A stretch of 9,753 nucleotides of DNA from Bacteroidota bacterium (lineage in GTDB: Bacteria; Bacteroidota; Bacteroidia; Chitinophagales; Saprospiraceae), in NCBI GenBank assembly GCA_008501835.1, contig QQUB01000254.1, positions 1 to 9,753 of the forward strand. The letters run 5' to 3'. Positions 5,096 through 9,753 of this stretch are shown piece after piece. Each line of letters opens with the position of its first letter. Within the stretch, counting starts at the first letter, position 1. Under the pieces are notes generated by a model. The model searched no databases and was not told the origin of the DNA. It saw nothing but the letters and a program-made list of their open reading frames with translations. A program made the translations under genes and the position numbers.

Positions 5096-6055
5096 TTAAT
5101 GTCCGAAGTGGGCAATGATCTTATCTGCCAACTCCAGGCCTATATTGGTTTGCGCCTCAACGGTTGAACCTCCAATGTGTGGGCTCAGGGCGATTTTCGG
5201 ATGTTGGAGGATGGCCTCATTAGGATTAGGTTCATTGACGAAAACATCCAGTGCAGCTCCACCGATTTTTCCACTCTCCAAACCTTCGATCAATGCTTCT
5301 TCATCAATCATGTTTCCACGTGCCGTATTGACGAGGATTACCCCATCTTTCAGTTTTTCTATTTCAGCCTTGCCAATTACAGGTCTGTCGCTGGTAGGAA
5401 TGTGCAGACTGATGAAGTCACTATTGGCGAGCAATTCATCCAACTCAACAGATTTAAGTTTAATGGTCAAACTGGCCTCTTCGCTTTGATAGATGCTCAC
5501 ATCCACATCTACTTTCAGATCAGGAATAATATCATAAGGCAATACTTTCATTCCCAGCCCAAGTCCAATTCTGGCTGTTTCAATCCCGATGCGACCAAAA
5601 CCAATGATCCCAAGTGTTTTGCCTCTGAGCTGAAATCCGGTTGAGTATTGTTTTTTGAGCTTTTTGAATTTGCCCTCTTCCAGGTTACGCATTTCCCAGT
5701 TGGAATTCTGGAGTTGGCGTGCCAGGGAAAACATATGTCCGAACGCAAGTTCAGCAACTGATTGACTGGACGCGGCGGGAGTGTTGATTACAGCCAACCC
5801 TTTATCGCGCGCATAATCATGGTCAATATTGTCAAGCCCAACTCCTGCGCGGGCAATGACCTTGAGGTTAGGACAACCATCAATCAGATCTTTACGAACT
5901 TTGGTAGCACTTCTGACGATGATAGCATCATAGTTTGGAAGAACATCCATAAGGTCTTCCTGGGCTACTTTTTCGGTGTCAACCTGGTAACCAGCTTCTT
6001 CGAGCAGCATTTTTCCATCAGGATGGATGCCGTCATTTGCGAGTATTTTAATCAT
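5096..6055 (-). CDS. serA: D-3-phosphoglycerate dehydrogenase, short form (2-hydroxyacid dehydrogenase family)
   Basis: This 319-residue enzyme is a D-2-hydroxyacid dehydrogenase and most likely oxidises 3-phosphoglycerate with NAD+ in the first step of serine synthesis. Visible landmarks are RAGVGLDNID (69-78), the dinucleotide loop GFGRIG (152-157), D175 at the end of the second strand (fits NAD+ rather than NADP+), and the catalytic set R246 (NTARG), E275 (NEP) and H293 (SPHIGGST). It ends soon after the catalytic domain, so it lacks the ACT and ASB domains that give serine feedback inhibition in longer SerA proteins. A loop of about 25 residues (178-203) between D175 and DELLANSDF is longer than I expect for the family. 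SerC is not adjacent. The gene has its own -7 element and a terminator isolates it from the upstream gene. Another 2-hydroxyacid substrate cannot be excluded. Confidence 0.85.
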   Translation of the reverse strand: MIKILANDGIHPDGKMLLEEAGYQVDTEKVAQEDLMDVLPNYDAIIVRSATKVRKDLIDGCPNLKVIARAGVGLDNIDHDYARDKGLAVINTPAASSQSVAELAFGHMFSLARQLQNSNWEMRNLEEGKFKKLKKQYSTGFQLRGKTLGIIGFGRIGIETARIGLGLGMKVLPYDIIPDLKVDVDVSIYQSEEASLTIKLKSVELDELLANSDFISLHIPTSDRPVIGKAEIEKLKDGVILVNTARGNMIDEEALIEGLESGKIGGAALDVFVNEPNPNEAILQHPKIALSPHIGGSTVEAQTNIGLELADKIIAHFGH

Positions 6056-6085
6056 TGGCAGATGTTTCTGTTATTTGTAATTAAA

Positions 6086-6093
6086 CAAAATTA
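6086..6093 (-). promoter_or_regulatory. -7 element of the serA-like gene
   Basis: On the minus strand this reads TAATTTTG, a TAnnTTTG match 30 bp before the ATG at 6055. The nearest TTTG upstream (6109-6112) is only 15 bp away, shorter than usual. The element lies just past the terminator of the preceding gene. Confidence 0.45.
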
Positions 6094-6109
6094 AGCCTTT
6101 TGCAGGAAC

Positions 6110-6154
6110 AAAAAAAAGTAGCCAAAACCCCTGAAAATGGTCATTTTGGCTACT
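6110..6154 (-). terminator. rho-independent terminator of the secreted-protein gene
   Basis: A perfect 11-bp stem (AGTAGCCAAAA at 6117-6127 with TTTTGGCTACT at 6144-6154) has a 16-nt loop. On the minus strand it is followed by a run of eight T (6110-6117). It lies 29 bp after the stop of the gene at 6183-6647 and separates it from the serA-like gene. This is the clearest terminator in the window. Confidence 0.85.
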
Positions 6155-6182
6155 ATTTGTTTTGAAGTATAAGATTTGGAAA

Positions 6183-6647
6183 TTAATTAGCTCGCTGGAT
6201 GAAAGTAGGGAAAGTTGCCCCCGTATAATGATTGAATTTTTTTTCGCTTTTTACCGGGAACTTATATTTTTTCATAAAAGTGGAGAAAAATGCATTCAGT
6301 TCAGCCGGATTGGCATTGCGTGAATCCGGCCTCAGTAAATATCCAATATGGTCAATAGTACCGTCTTGTGACCAAAATACGTGTAACCACACCCGTACAC
6401 CTTTGAGATCGAATTTGATTTTCTCAGCGTATTTGTCCATAGCCTCCATCATACTTACCCACTGATTGAAGGCTTCCTGGATATTGTTATCTGAGGCTTC
6501 CAGCAGTGTTTGACTATAAGCCTGATTGAGTTGTTCGTAGGATTTTTCTTGTTCCCCAAGTACAAAAACTTTGGGAGCGGTTGTTTCCTGGCCATAGGAA
6601 ACCCCGGCCAGCATCAGGAAAGCAAATAGGGAATAAATCAATTTCAT
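6183..6647 (-). CDS. secreted protein of unknown function
   Basis: This 154-residue protein begins with a Sec signal peptide (MKLIYS, hydrophobic to about residue 16, then VSYG with probable cleavage near Q20) and no lipobox, so it is likely periplasmic or secreted. Residues 32-78 look helical. Residues 82-145 form a mixed alpha/beta region with the clearest signature: VRVWLHVFWSQDGTIDHIGY (84-103), LRPDSRN (105-111) and YTGATFP (141-147). The strand pattern followed by a helix (LNAFFSTFMKKY, 117-128) recalls small Bacteroidota secreted domains, but I do not recognise the family and no active-site motif stands out. It has its own terminator. A TAnnTTTG element about 117 bp upstream of the ATG suggests a long 5' leader containing a hairpin. 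Confidence 0.7.
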   Translation of the reverse strand: MKLIYSLFAFLMLAGVSYGQETTAPKVFVLGEQEKSYEQLNQAYSQTLLEASDNNIQEAFNQWVSMMEAMDKYAEKIKFDLKGVRVWLHVFWSQDGTIDHIGYLLRPDSRNANPAELNAFFSTFMKKYKFPVKSEKKFNHYTGATFPTFIQRAN

Positions 6648-6678
6648 AAGTCTGTTTTTAACGGTTTTTGATAATTAC

Positions 6679-6742
6679 GGGCAGTAAAAAGCCCTGGATT
6701 GTTGCGATGAAACGAAACTTTTTTCTGGGAAAAAGTTTCATC
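6679..6742 (-). other. hairpins in the probable 5' leader of the secreted-protein gene
   Basis: GAAACTTTTT (6714-6723) and AAAAAGTTTC (6730-6739) form a perfect 10-bp stem with a 6-nt loop. A competing 8-bp stem uses the same right arm: GATGAAAC (6706-6713) with GTTTCATC (6735-6742). The two cannot form together. A GGGC/GCCC hairpin (6679-6694) lies nearer the gene. If transcription starts from the -7 element at 6764-6771, all of these lie in the mRNA leader. Confidence 0.45.
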
Positions 6743-6763
6743 CCTTATAGTACAGGTTTTACA

Positions 6764-6795
6764 CAAATCTACAATCCACAATTCAAAATCAACAA
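6764..6795 (-). promoter_or_regulatory. possible promoter of the secreted-protein gene
   Basis: The minus strand reads TAGATTTG (6764-6771), a TAnnTTTG match, with TTG triplets 18 bp (6790-6792 region) and 21 bp (6793-6795) upstream. It overlaps a heptad array whose units also contain ATTG, so the match could be a by-product of the repeat. Confidence 0.4.
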
Positions 6796-6804
6796 TTCAA
6801 AGCC
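6770..6804. repeat. heptad array, NACAATT type
   Basis: Five 7-bp units can be read: TACAATC, CACAATT, CAAAATC, AACAATT, CAAAGCC. The octamer ACAATTCA occurs twice, 14 bp apart (6778 and 6792). The sequence is unlike the GTTR arrays but keeps the same period. No inverted partner is visible nearby. It lies between two divergent genes. Confidence 0.6.
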
Positions 6805-6867
6805 TCATTTCGTCGATAATCTGTAACATAACATCTTAAATTGTGATAAAATTGCCATGTTGTGACT

Positions 6868-6875
6868 TAATTTTG
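6868..6875 (+). promoter_or_regulatory. -7 element directly before the CvpA-family gene
   Basis: TAATTTTG matches TAnnTTTG and ends 5 bp before the ATG at 6881. The ATG is the only usable start, since an in-frame TGA lies at 6863-6865. TTG triplets upstream (6841-6843 and 6852-6854) are not at ideal spacing (24 and 13 bp). If used, transcription would begin at about the start codon. Confidence 0.45.
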
Positions 6876-6880
6876 AAGGT

Positions 6881-7474
6881 ATGGTAATAGATATAATTTG
6901 TTTGATCTTTGCAGCGTACGGGTTTTACCTTGGTTTTTCCAAAGGTATCATAAAAACCGTATTTACCTTAATTTCCATCGTTTTTGGAATTATTGCCGCA
7001 GCTAAGTTTGGGCCAATGATGACCGACTTTCTGGAGTCGGCCTTTAATTATACGCATGGCTTGATGTTTATTGCAGGTACCCTGGTGGTGTTTGGGCTGA
7101 CCTGGTTATTGATCAGGATTCTGGCCAATAGCCTGGAAGGTATTTTAAAAACCGGGAACGTAAATATCGTCAACCAGCTGGCCGGTGGTGGGGTTATGGC
7201 CATTCTTTTGATATCCCTATTTAGTGTATTGGTGCTTTTTGGTGACCGCTCTCATATTATTGACGATCAAACCAAAAAAGAATCCATCACTTATGATTTC
7301 CTGGAGGAAATGCCGGAACATTTGCAGAATGTAAGTAAAAAACTCAAACCTGTTTTTGAAGAATTCTGGGATTATTCCATCAATTTCATGGATCGTATCG
7401 AAAAAGGCGGTGGTGTGGAACGAAACAGCTCCGATACCATTTTTGATATGGATGAGGATGCGGATAAGAGGTAG
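6881..7474 (+). CDS. CvpA family inner-membrane protein
   Basis: This 197-residue protein has four predicted membrane helices (about 3-21, 24-44, 60-82 and 101-121) in its first 125 residues, followed by a charged cytoplasmic tail ending in an acidic segment (FDMDEDADKR). The opening pattern, a helix with YGFYLGFSKGIIKTVFTLIS (13-32) and a later NVNIVNQLAGGGVMAILL (92-109), is that of the CvpA family, and the length is usual. CvpA was first linked to colicin V export in E. coli and is widespread in species without colicin V; its molecular role remains unsettled and has been tied to envelope integrity. The start is fixed by an upstream in-frame stop. The YhhN-like gene follows 207 bp downstream on the same strand; co-transcription is possible but a -7-like element lies between them. 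Confidence 0.85.
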   Translation: MVIDIICLIFAAYGFYLGFSKGIIKTVFTLISIVFGIIAAAKFGPMMTDFLESAFNYTHGLMFIAGTLVVFGLTWLLIRILANSLEGILKTGNVNIVNQLAGGGVMAILLISLFSVLVLFGDRSHIIDDQTKKESITYDFLEEMPEHLQNVSKKLKPVFEEFWDYSINFMDRIEKGGGVERNSSDTIFDMDEDADKR

Positions 7475-7562
7475 GGGCCACGAACCTGCCTTCCAGCTGT
7501 CAGCAGGCAAGTACACAAATTATTTTAGCATTTTAATTCCACGAATAAATATTCCAAGGCGA

Positions 7563-7570
7563 TACCTTTG
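7563..7570 (+). promoter_or_regulatory. -7-like element upstream of the YhhN-family gene
   Basis: TACCTTTG matches TAnnTTTG 111 bp before the ATG at 7682. No TTTG is found at the expected distance upstream. The TTG inside it (7568-7570) opens a long in-frame extension of the gene but is not a likely start. Confidence 0.35.
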
Positions 7571-7681
7571 CCCAGGCTAAAGCAGAGCACAGGTGTTGCA
7601 TTGCCGAAGCGACAGTTTCCAACCTTTGATTTTCCATTCTTCCCCCAACTGTTTATATTGCAGCCGGAAAAACTAACTAAT

Positions 7682-8398
7682 ATGAACCAAACTACCGGCT
7701 ACAATTACAAACCACTTATTTGGGCTTATCTTTTATTATCCATTGTTCACATTTATGCTACGGGCACTGAAAACGAATGGTTGATCTATTTAAGTAAGCC
7801 ATTGTTACTTTCTTTGCTTTCTGTTTGGTTCTGGTTAAATACAAGACATCAAGCTACTGCCTTCTCACGCTTTATCCTATTGGGGCTCATATTTTCCATT
7901 GGGGGAGATACATTTTTGATGTTTGTGGACAAAGGGCCCAATTTTTTCCTTTTTGGCCTGGGAAGTTTTTTACTGGCTCAGGTTTCTTATCTGATCGGCT
8001 TTCTGAAGTTTAAATCAGATCAATCAGGGTTGATCAAACGGAAGCCCTGGGTTATCATCTTTTTTCTGGCCTTTTGGTTGGGGATCATTTCCTTTTTATG
8101 GTCGGGTATTCCGGCGGATCTGAAAATTCCTGTTACCGTTTACAGCTTTGCCATAGTTGCTATGGCAGCAGGAGCCGCTAATTTGTATGGGCAGGTAAAC
8201 CCAAATCACTTTATCTGGCTTTTTGTCGGAGTATTGTTATTTATCATTTCGGACAGCATGATAGCTATCAACAAATTCAATCCACAGGGAATCAGCATCC
8301 CTAACGGCAGGGTATGGATTATGTTGACCTATTTAGTGGCCCAGTATTTGATTGGGACGCGGTGTTTGTTAATCAACAGAAAGAAAATTATTGGTTAA
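7682..8398 (+). CDS. YhhN family membrane protein (lysoplasmalogenase-like)
   Basis: Using the ATG at 7682 gives 238 residues, close to the family's usual length. The longer frame from 7568 adds 38 proline-rich residues unlike the family and begins inside a promoter-like element. About eight membrane helices span the protein. The two conserved aspartates of the YhhN/TMEM86 family are visible in their motifs: GGDTFLM (D76) and IISDSMIAINKF (D191); YLSKPLL at 36-42 matches the family's KP motif. In animals TMEM86 enzymes hydrolyse the vinyl-ether bond of lysoplasmalogens; some bacterial members have shown lysoplasmalogenase activity, but the natural substrate here is unknown. The gene may share a transcript with the CvpA-family gene. 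No Shine-Dalgarno sequence is present. Confidence 0.85.
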   Translation: MNQTTGYNYKPLIWAYLLLSIVHIYATGTENEWLIYLSKPLLLSLLSVWFWLNTRHQATAFSRFILLGLIFSIGGDTFLMFVDKGPNFFLFGLGSFLLAQVSYLIGFLKFKSDQSGLIKRKPWVIIFFLAFWLGIISFLWSGIPADLKIPVTVYSFAIVAMAAGAANLYGQVNPNHFIWLFVGVLLFIISDSMIAINKFNPQGISIPNGRVWIMLTYLVAQYLIGTRCLLINRKKIIG

Positions 8399-8491
8399 GA
8401 CTGGCTTAGTCGTTTTAATTCAGAAGATTTAAGTATGTGATCAGAACTACTTTAAATCAAATGTTTTCCTGAAGTGAAACGAAGGTGTTAT

Positions 8492-8577
8492 ACCGCAGAG
8501 TGCCGCGAAGAAGCGCAAAGTTTCGCCGAGAATTTTTTGTAATCTCAGCGGAACTCCGCAGTACAACGCTCTGTGCC
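8492..8577. repeat. degenerate palindromic CGCAGAG-type repeat
   Basis: The left half (8492-8532) has purine-rich CGCAGAG/GCAAAG elements and the right half (8542-8577) their inverse (CTCAGCGG, CTCCGC, CTCTGTGCC). Best pairing is next to the centre: GTTTCGCCGAGA (8520-8531) with the complement of the segment at 8543-8554, allowing two mismatches. The outer ends, CGCAGAG and CTCTGTG, also pair with one mismatch. Similar CGCAGAG/GCAAAG strings occur between genes of many Bacteroidota. It is GC-richer than its surroundings. Confidence 0.6.
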
Positions 8578-8635
8578 TCCATGATCAGATAAAGTTTTTG
8601 GATCAAAACTGATTTTGCCCTCCTGCTTACTTTCA

Positions 8636-8651
8636 AGTACCTTTCGGTACT
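8636..8651. other. 6-bp hairpin with TTTC loop
   Basis: AGTACC (8636-8641) and GGTACT (8646-8651) pair perfectly around a four-base loop. No T-run follows. It may be part of the folded RNA of this gene-free region. Confidence 0.3.
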
Positions 8652-8695
8652 AATTTATCAACTCAGAATTCTTTCCGGTTTTTTTCTTGCCAGAT

Positions 8696-8719
8696 GGGTC
8701 CAGGAATGGGCCTTTTTTT
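8696..8719 (+). terminator. possible rho-independent terminator in the gene-free region
   Basis: GGGTCC (8696-8701) and GGGCCT (8708-8713) form a 6-bp stem with two G-T wobbles and a 6-nt loop, followed by an unbroken T-run to 8719. It lies about 300 bp after the YhhN-family gene and 210 bp before the next gene, so it may end a long 3' end, a small RNA or an attenuated leader. Confidence 0.4.
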
Positions 8720-8929
8720 CTCAGGCGTGTTAAATAATGGTTTTTAACCAACCTTTAATTGCCACTTAATTGCTTATTAAGAGCCATTTAATTCTCCACC
8801 TTTTTCTTTGTTTCCAGGTTCTTTAAGATTTTTTGTGAAAAACACTTTTATGACCTTAGTTCGGTTTGCGAGTATCAGTAACTCCAGAGAACCTGTAACC
8901 GAAAAAGGTGAAATTTAAAAACTTATATC

Positions 8930-9445
8930 ATGGCAGAAAAAATTCATTTTGAAGAAGGATTATTTGGAAATGAATTCATGTTAGAAGGTTTTGCAACCGC
9001 TAATGTTGAAGAATTTATCCCAGCAAACAAGGATGACGATTACTGGAAAGGTGTTAAGTCTGACCCACCAACTCACATTTCTACCGATCAAGATTGGCAG
9101 GTTAATTTGAAGTGGACGCAAAAAGGTCCTGCAGTCGATCTTATGGATGATGAACTGAGATGGCGGGTTGAAATTCTCATGGAAAAGATTGGAATAGGAG
9201 AGTATGAATTGCCAGATGATGTCAGGGTTGAATTGGTTCCTTTTGTAAAAGATCGTAATCATACTTATGAAGTTCCAATGAAAGTTAAAGCCAGAAAGGT
9301 TAAAAGAGAGGACGAAGGACTTTATAAATTGTACGTAATTATCCAATTAATTTCAAAGGAAATTCCATCAGGTGCACCTGACAACCGTCATCCAGTAGTT
9401 GGTTGGGTTGAATTCTCCAAGCCAATTCACTTCTTTGAAGATTAA
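8930..9445 (+). CDS. hypothetical protein, 171 residues, probably beta-rich
   Basis: I do not recognise this protein. It has no signal peptide, membrane segment or cysteine and is rich in acidic residues, so it is probably cytoplasmic. From about residue 55 it alternates short hydrophobic strands and charged turns, as in a beta-sandwich: DWQVNLKWTQKG (55-66), LRWRVEILMEKIGIGEYELP (76-95), VRVELVPFV (98-106), YEVPMKVKARKV (113-124), LYKLYVIIQLIS (131-142) and VVGWVEFSKP (156-165). The paired tryptophans (W56, W62, W78, W159) and the GIGEYELP turn are the best handles for a search. The ATG at 8930 is the natural start; an AAAGGTG about 20 bp before it is too far to be a ribosome site. The next gene starts 214 bp downstream on the same strand. 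Confidence 0.75.
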   Translation: MAEKIHFEEGLFGNEFMLEGFATANVEEFIPANKDDDYWKGVKSDPPTHISTDQDWQVNLKWTQKGPAVDLMDDELRWRVEILMEKIGIGEYELPDDVRVELVPFVKDRNHTYEVPMKVKARKVKREDEGLYKLYVIIQLISKEIPSGAPDNRHPVVGWVEFSKPIHFFED

Positions 9446-9494
9446 TATCATGGAAACAGCGGTTTTTTATAGTATTAACCAATGAACCATTTGG

Positions 9495-9532
9495 CTGTCT
9501 CATTTCCGGGTCTTATTTCGGGAATGAGACAG
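9495..9532. other. 13-bp hairpin after the 171-residue protein gene
   Basis: CTGTCTCATTTCC (9495-9507) pairs with GGGAATGAGACAG (9520-9532) with a single T-G wobble and a 12-nt loop. GTCTCAT occurs again at 9532-9538, so GAGAC/GTCTC (9526-9530, 9532-9536) is a small competing inverted pair. No T-run follows, so a terminator role is unproven; it may mark the mRNA end or regulate read-through to the next gene. Confidence 0.5.
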
Positions 9533-9638
9533 TCTCATGCATTAGCATAAGAAATTGAGGTAACTGTTCACGTCCATCGGCCTTCATTTCAGGTGTCAAA
9601 TGGATATGAATTAAATATGTAAAATATCCTCTGATAAT

Positions 9639-9646
9639 AAGGAGGT
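9639..9646 (+). promoter_or_regulatory. strong Shine-Dalgarno sequence, long spacing
   Basis: AAGGAGGT is complementary to the 16S rRNA tail and lies 13 bp before the ATG at 9660, further than the usual 5-9 bp. No nearer in-frame start exists. It is the only strong ribosome site in the window; most Bacteroidota genes lack one. Confidence 0.5.
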
Positions 9647-9659
9647 CAAACTATAAATT

Positions 9660-9753
9660 ATGAAGGACAAATATGATTTATCTCGTCTTTCACAATCCGG
9701 AAGATTTGGGTTTGAAGTTTTCAAAGATGTCGAAAGCAAACTTTTTTATTTCC
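9660..9753 (+). CDS. start of a gene cut by the window end, possibly YegP/DUF1508-like
   Basis: An ATG at 9660 opens 31 codons that run to the window edge with no stop. The residues include SGRFGFEVFKD (13-23) followed by SKLFYF (26-31). A short run of the type FE-V/I-aromatic-K-D, then residues and an aromatic strand, is how YegP/DUF1508-like domains begin, so this is a possible family, but the fragment is too short to decide. An AAGGAGGT 13 bp upstream supports the start. It is on the same strand as the 171-residue protein gene and 214 bp downstream. Confidence 0.55.
   Translation, partial: MKDKYDLSRLSQSGRFGFEVFKDVESKLFYF

Larger units (their letters stand above)
8399..8929. other. 531-bp gene-free region
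   Basis: No open frame with a credible start and composition was seen on either strand. The region holds a degenerate palindromic repeat (8492-8577), a 6-bp hairpin (8636-8651), a hairpin with a T-run (8696-8719), a GGTT/AACC mini-hairpin (8739-8749) and an AT-rich stem CTTAAT/ATTAAG (8765-8781). A poor promoter candidate (TTTG at 8807-8810 and ATTTTTTG at 8828-8835) lies about 95 bp before the next gene. The hairpins could belong to a long 3' end, a long 5' leader or a small RNA. Confidence 0.6.

Noticed and set aside
5177..5644. 155-codon plus-strand open frame opposite the serA-like gene
   Set aside because: It is fully inside a gene with intact catalytic motifs on the other strand and has no protein-like motif or promoter.
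8398..8416. GACT/AGTC hairpin with TTTT just after the YhhN-family stop
   Set aside because: The stem has only four pairs and the T-run is short, too weak to call a terminator.
4578..8878. TGCGAGTATCAG occurs before two genes (4578-4589 and 8867-8878), with a shorter match at 6038-6046
   Set aside because: In a window this size a few shared 12-mers are expected by chance over both strands, flanks do not align, and the third copy is coding sequence of the serA-like gene.

Overview
The window looks like chromosomal DNA of a member of the Bacteroidota, possibly of the Saprospiria/Chitinophagia side (inference). The evidence is a moderate-to-low G+C content, promoters of the type TTTG - about 19 nt - TAnnTTTG before many genes, an almost complete lack of Shine-Dalgarno sequences, and protein families typical of this phylum (ArsS, ESSG/NDSGG beta-propeller lipoprotein, double-glycine leader peptide, SEKRYFK helical protein). 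No tRNA, rRNA, CRISPR array, insertion sequence or phage gene was seen.

Layout. 1-60 may be the tail of an upstream gene. 157-1230 (+) is ArsS, a radical SAM enzyme of arsenosugar synthesis. 1459-2388 (+) is a beta-propeller lipoprotein. 2486-2701 (+) is a 71-residue peptide with a double-glycine leader, a candidate peptide natural-product or bacteriocin-like precursor with no processing gene nearby. 2712-4256 (-) is a large helical-repeat protein of unknown function, separated by 10 bp from the convergent peptide gene. A 426-bp divergent intergenic region follows, then 4683-5015 (+), a small winged-helix regulator. 5096-6055 (-) is a short (no ACT domain) 3-phosphoglycerate dehydrogenase, and 6183-6647 (-) a secreted protein of unknown function with a clear terminator between the two. 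6881-7474 (+) is a CvpA-family membrane protein and 7682-8398 (+) a YhhN/lysoplasmalogenase-family membrane protein. A 531-bp gene-free stretch carries a degenerate palindromic repeat and a possible terminator. 8930-9445 (+) is an unrecognised 171-residue protein, followed by the first 31 codons of a gene that runs off the window.

The genes do not form one pathway. Most appear to be single transcription units with their own TAnnTTTG element, separated by hairpins. The strongest pattern not explained by genes is in the spacers. Three or more hold arrays built on a 7-bp period (CGGYTTA, CRRGTTR, CWRGTTR, NACAATT), two of them folded as inverted pairs and three starting within about 10 bp after a stop codon. 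The heptad differs between loci while the period stays the same. Other points of interest are two promoters that would give nearly leaderless mRNAs, a hairpin that overlaps a promoter, a two-state hairpin in a probable 5' leader, and the orphan double-glycine peptide.
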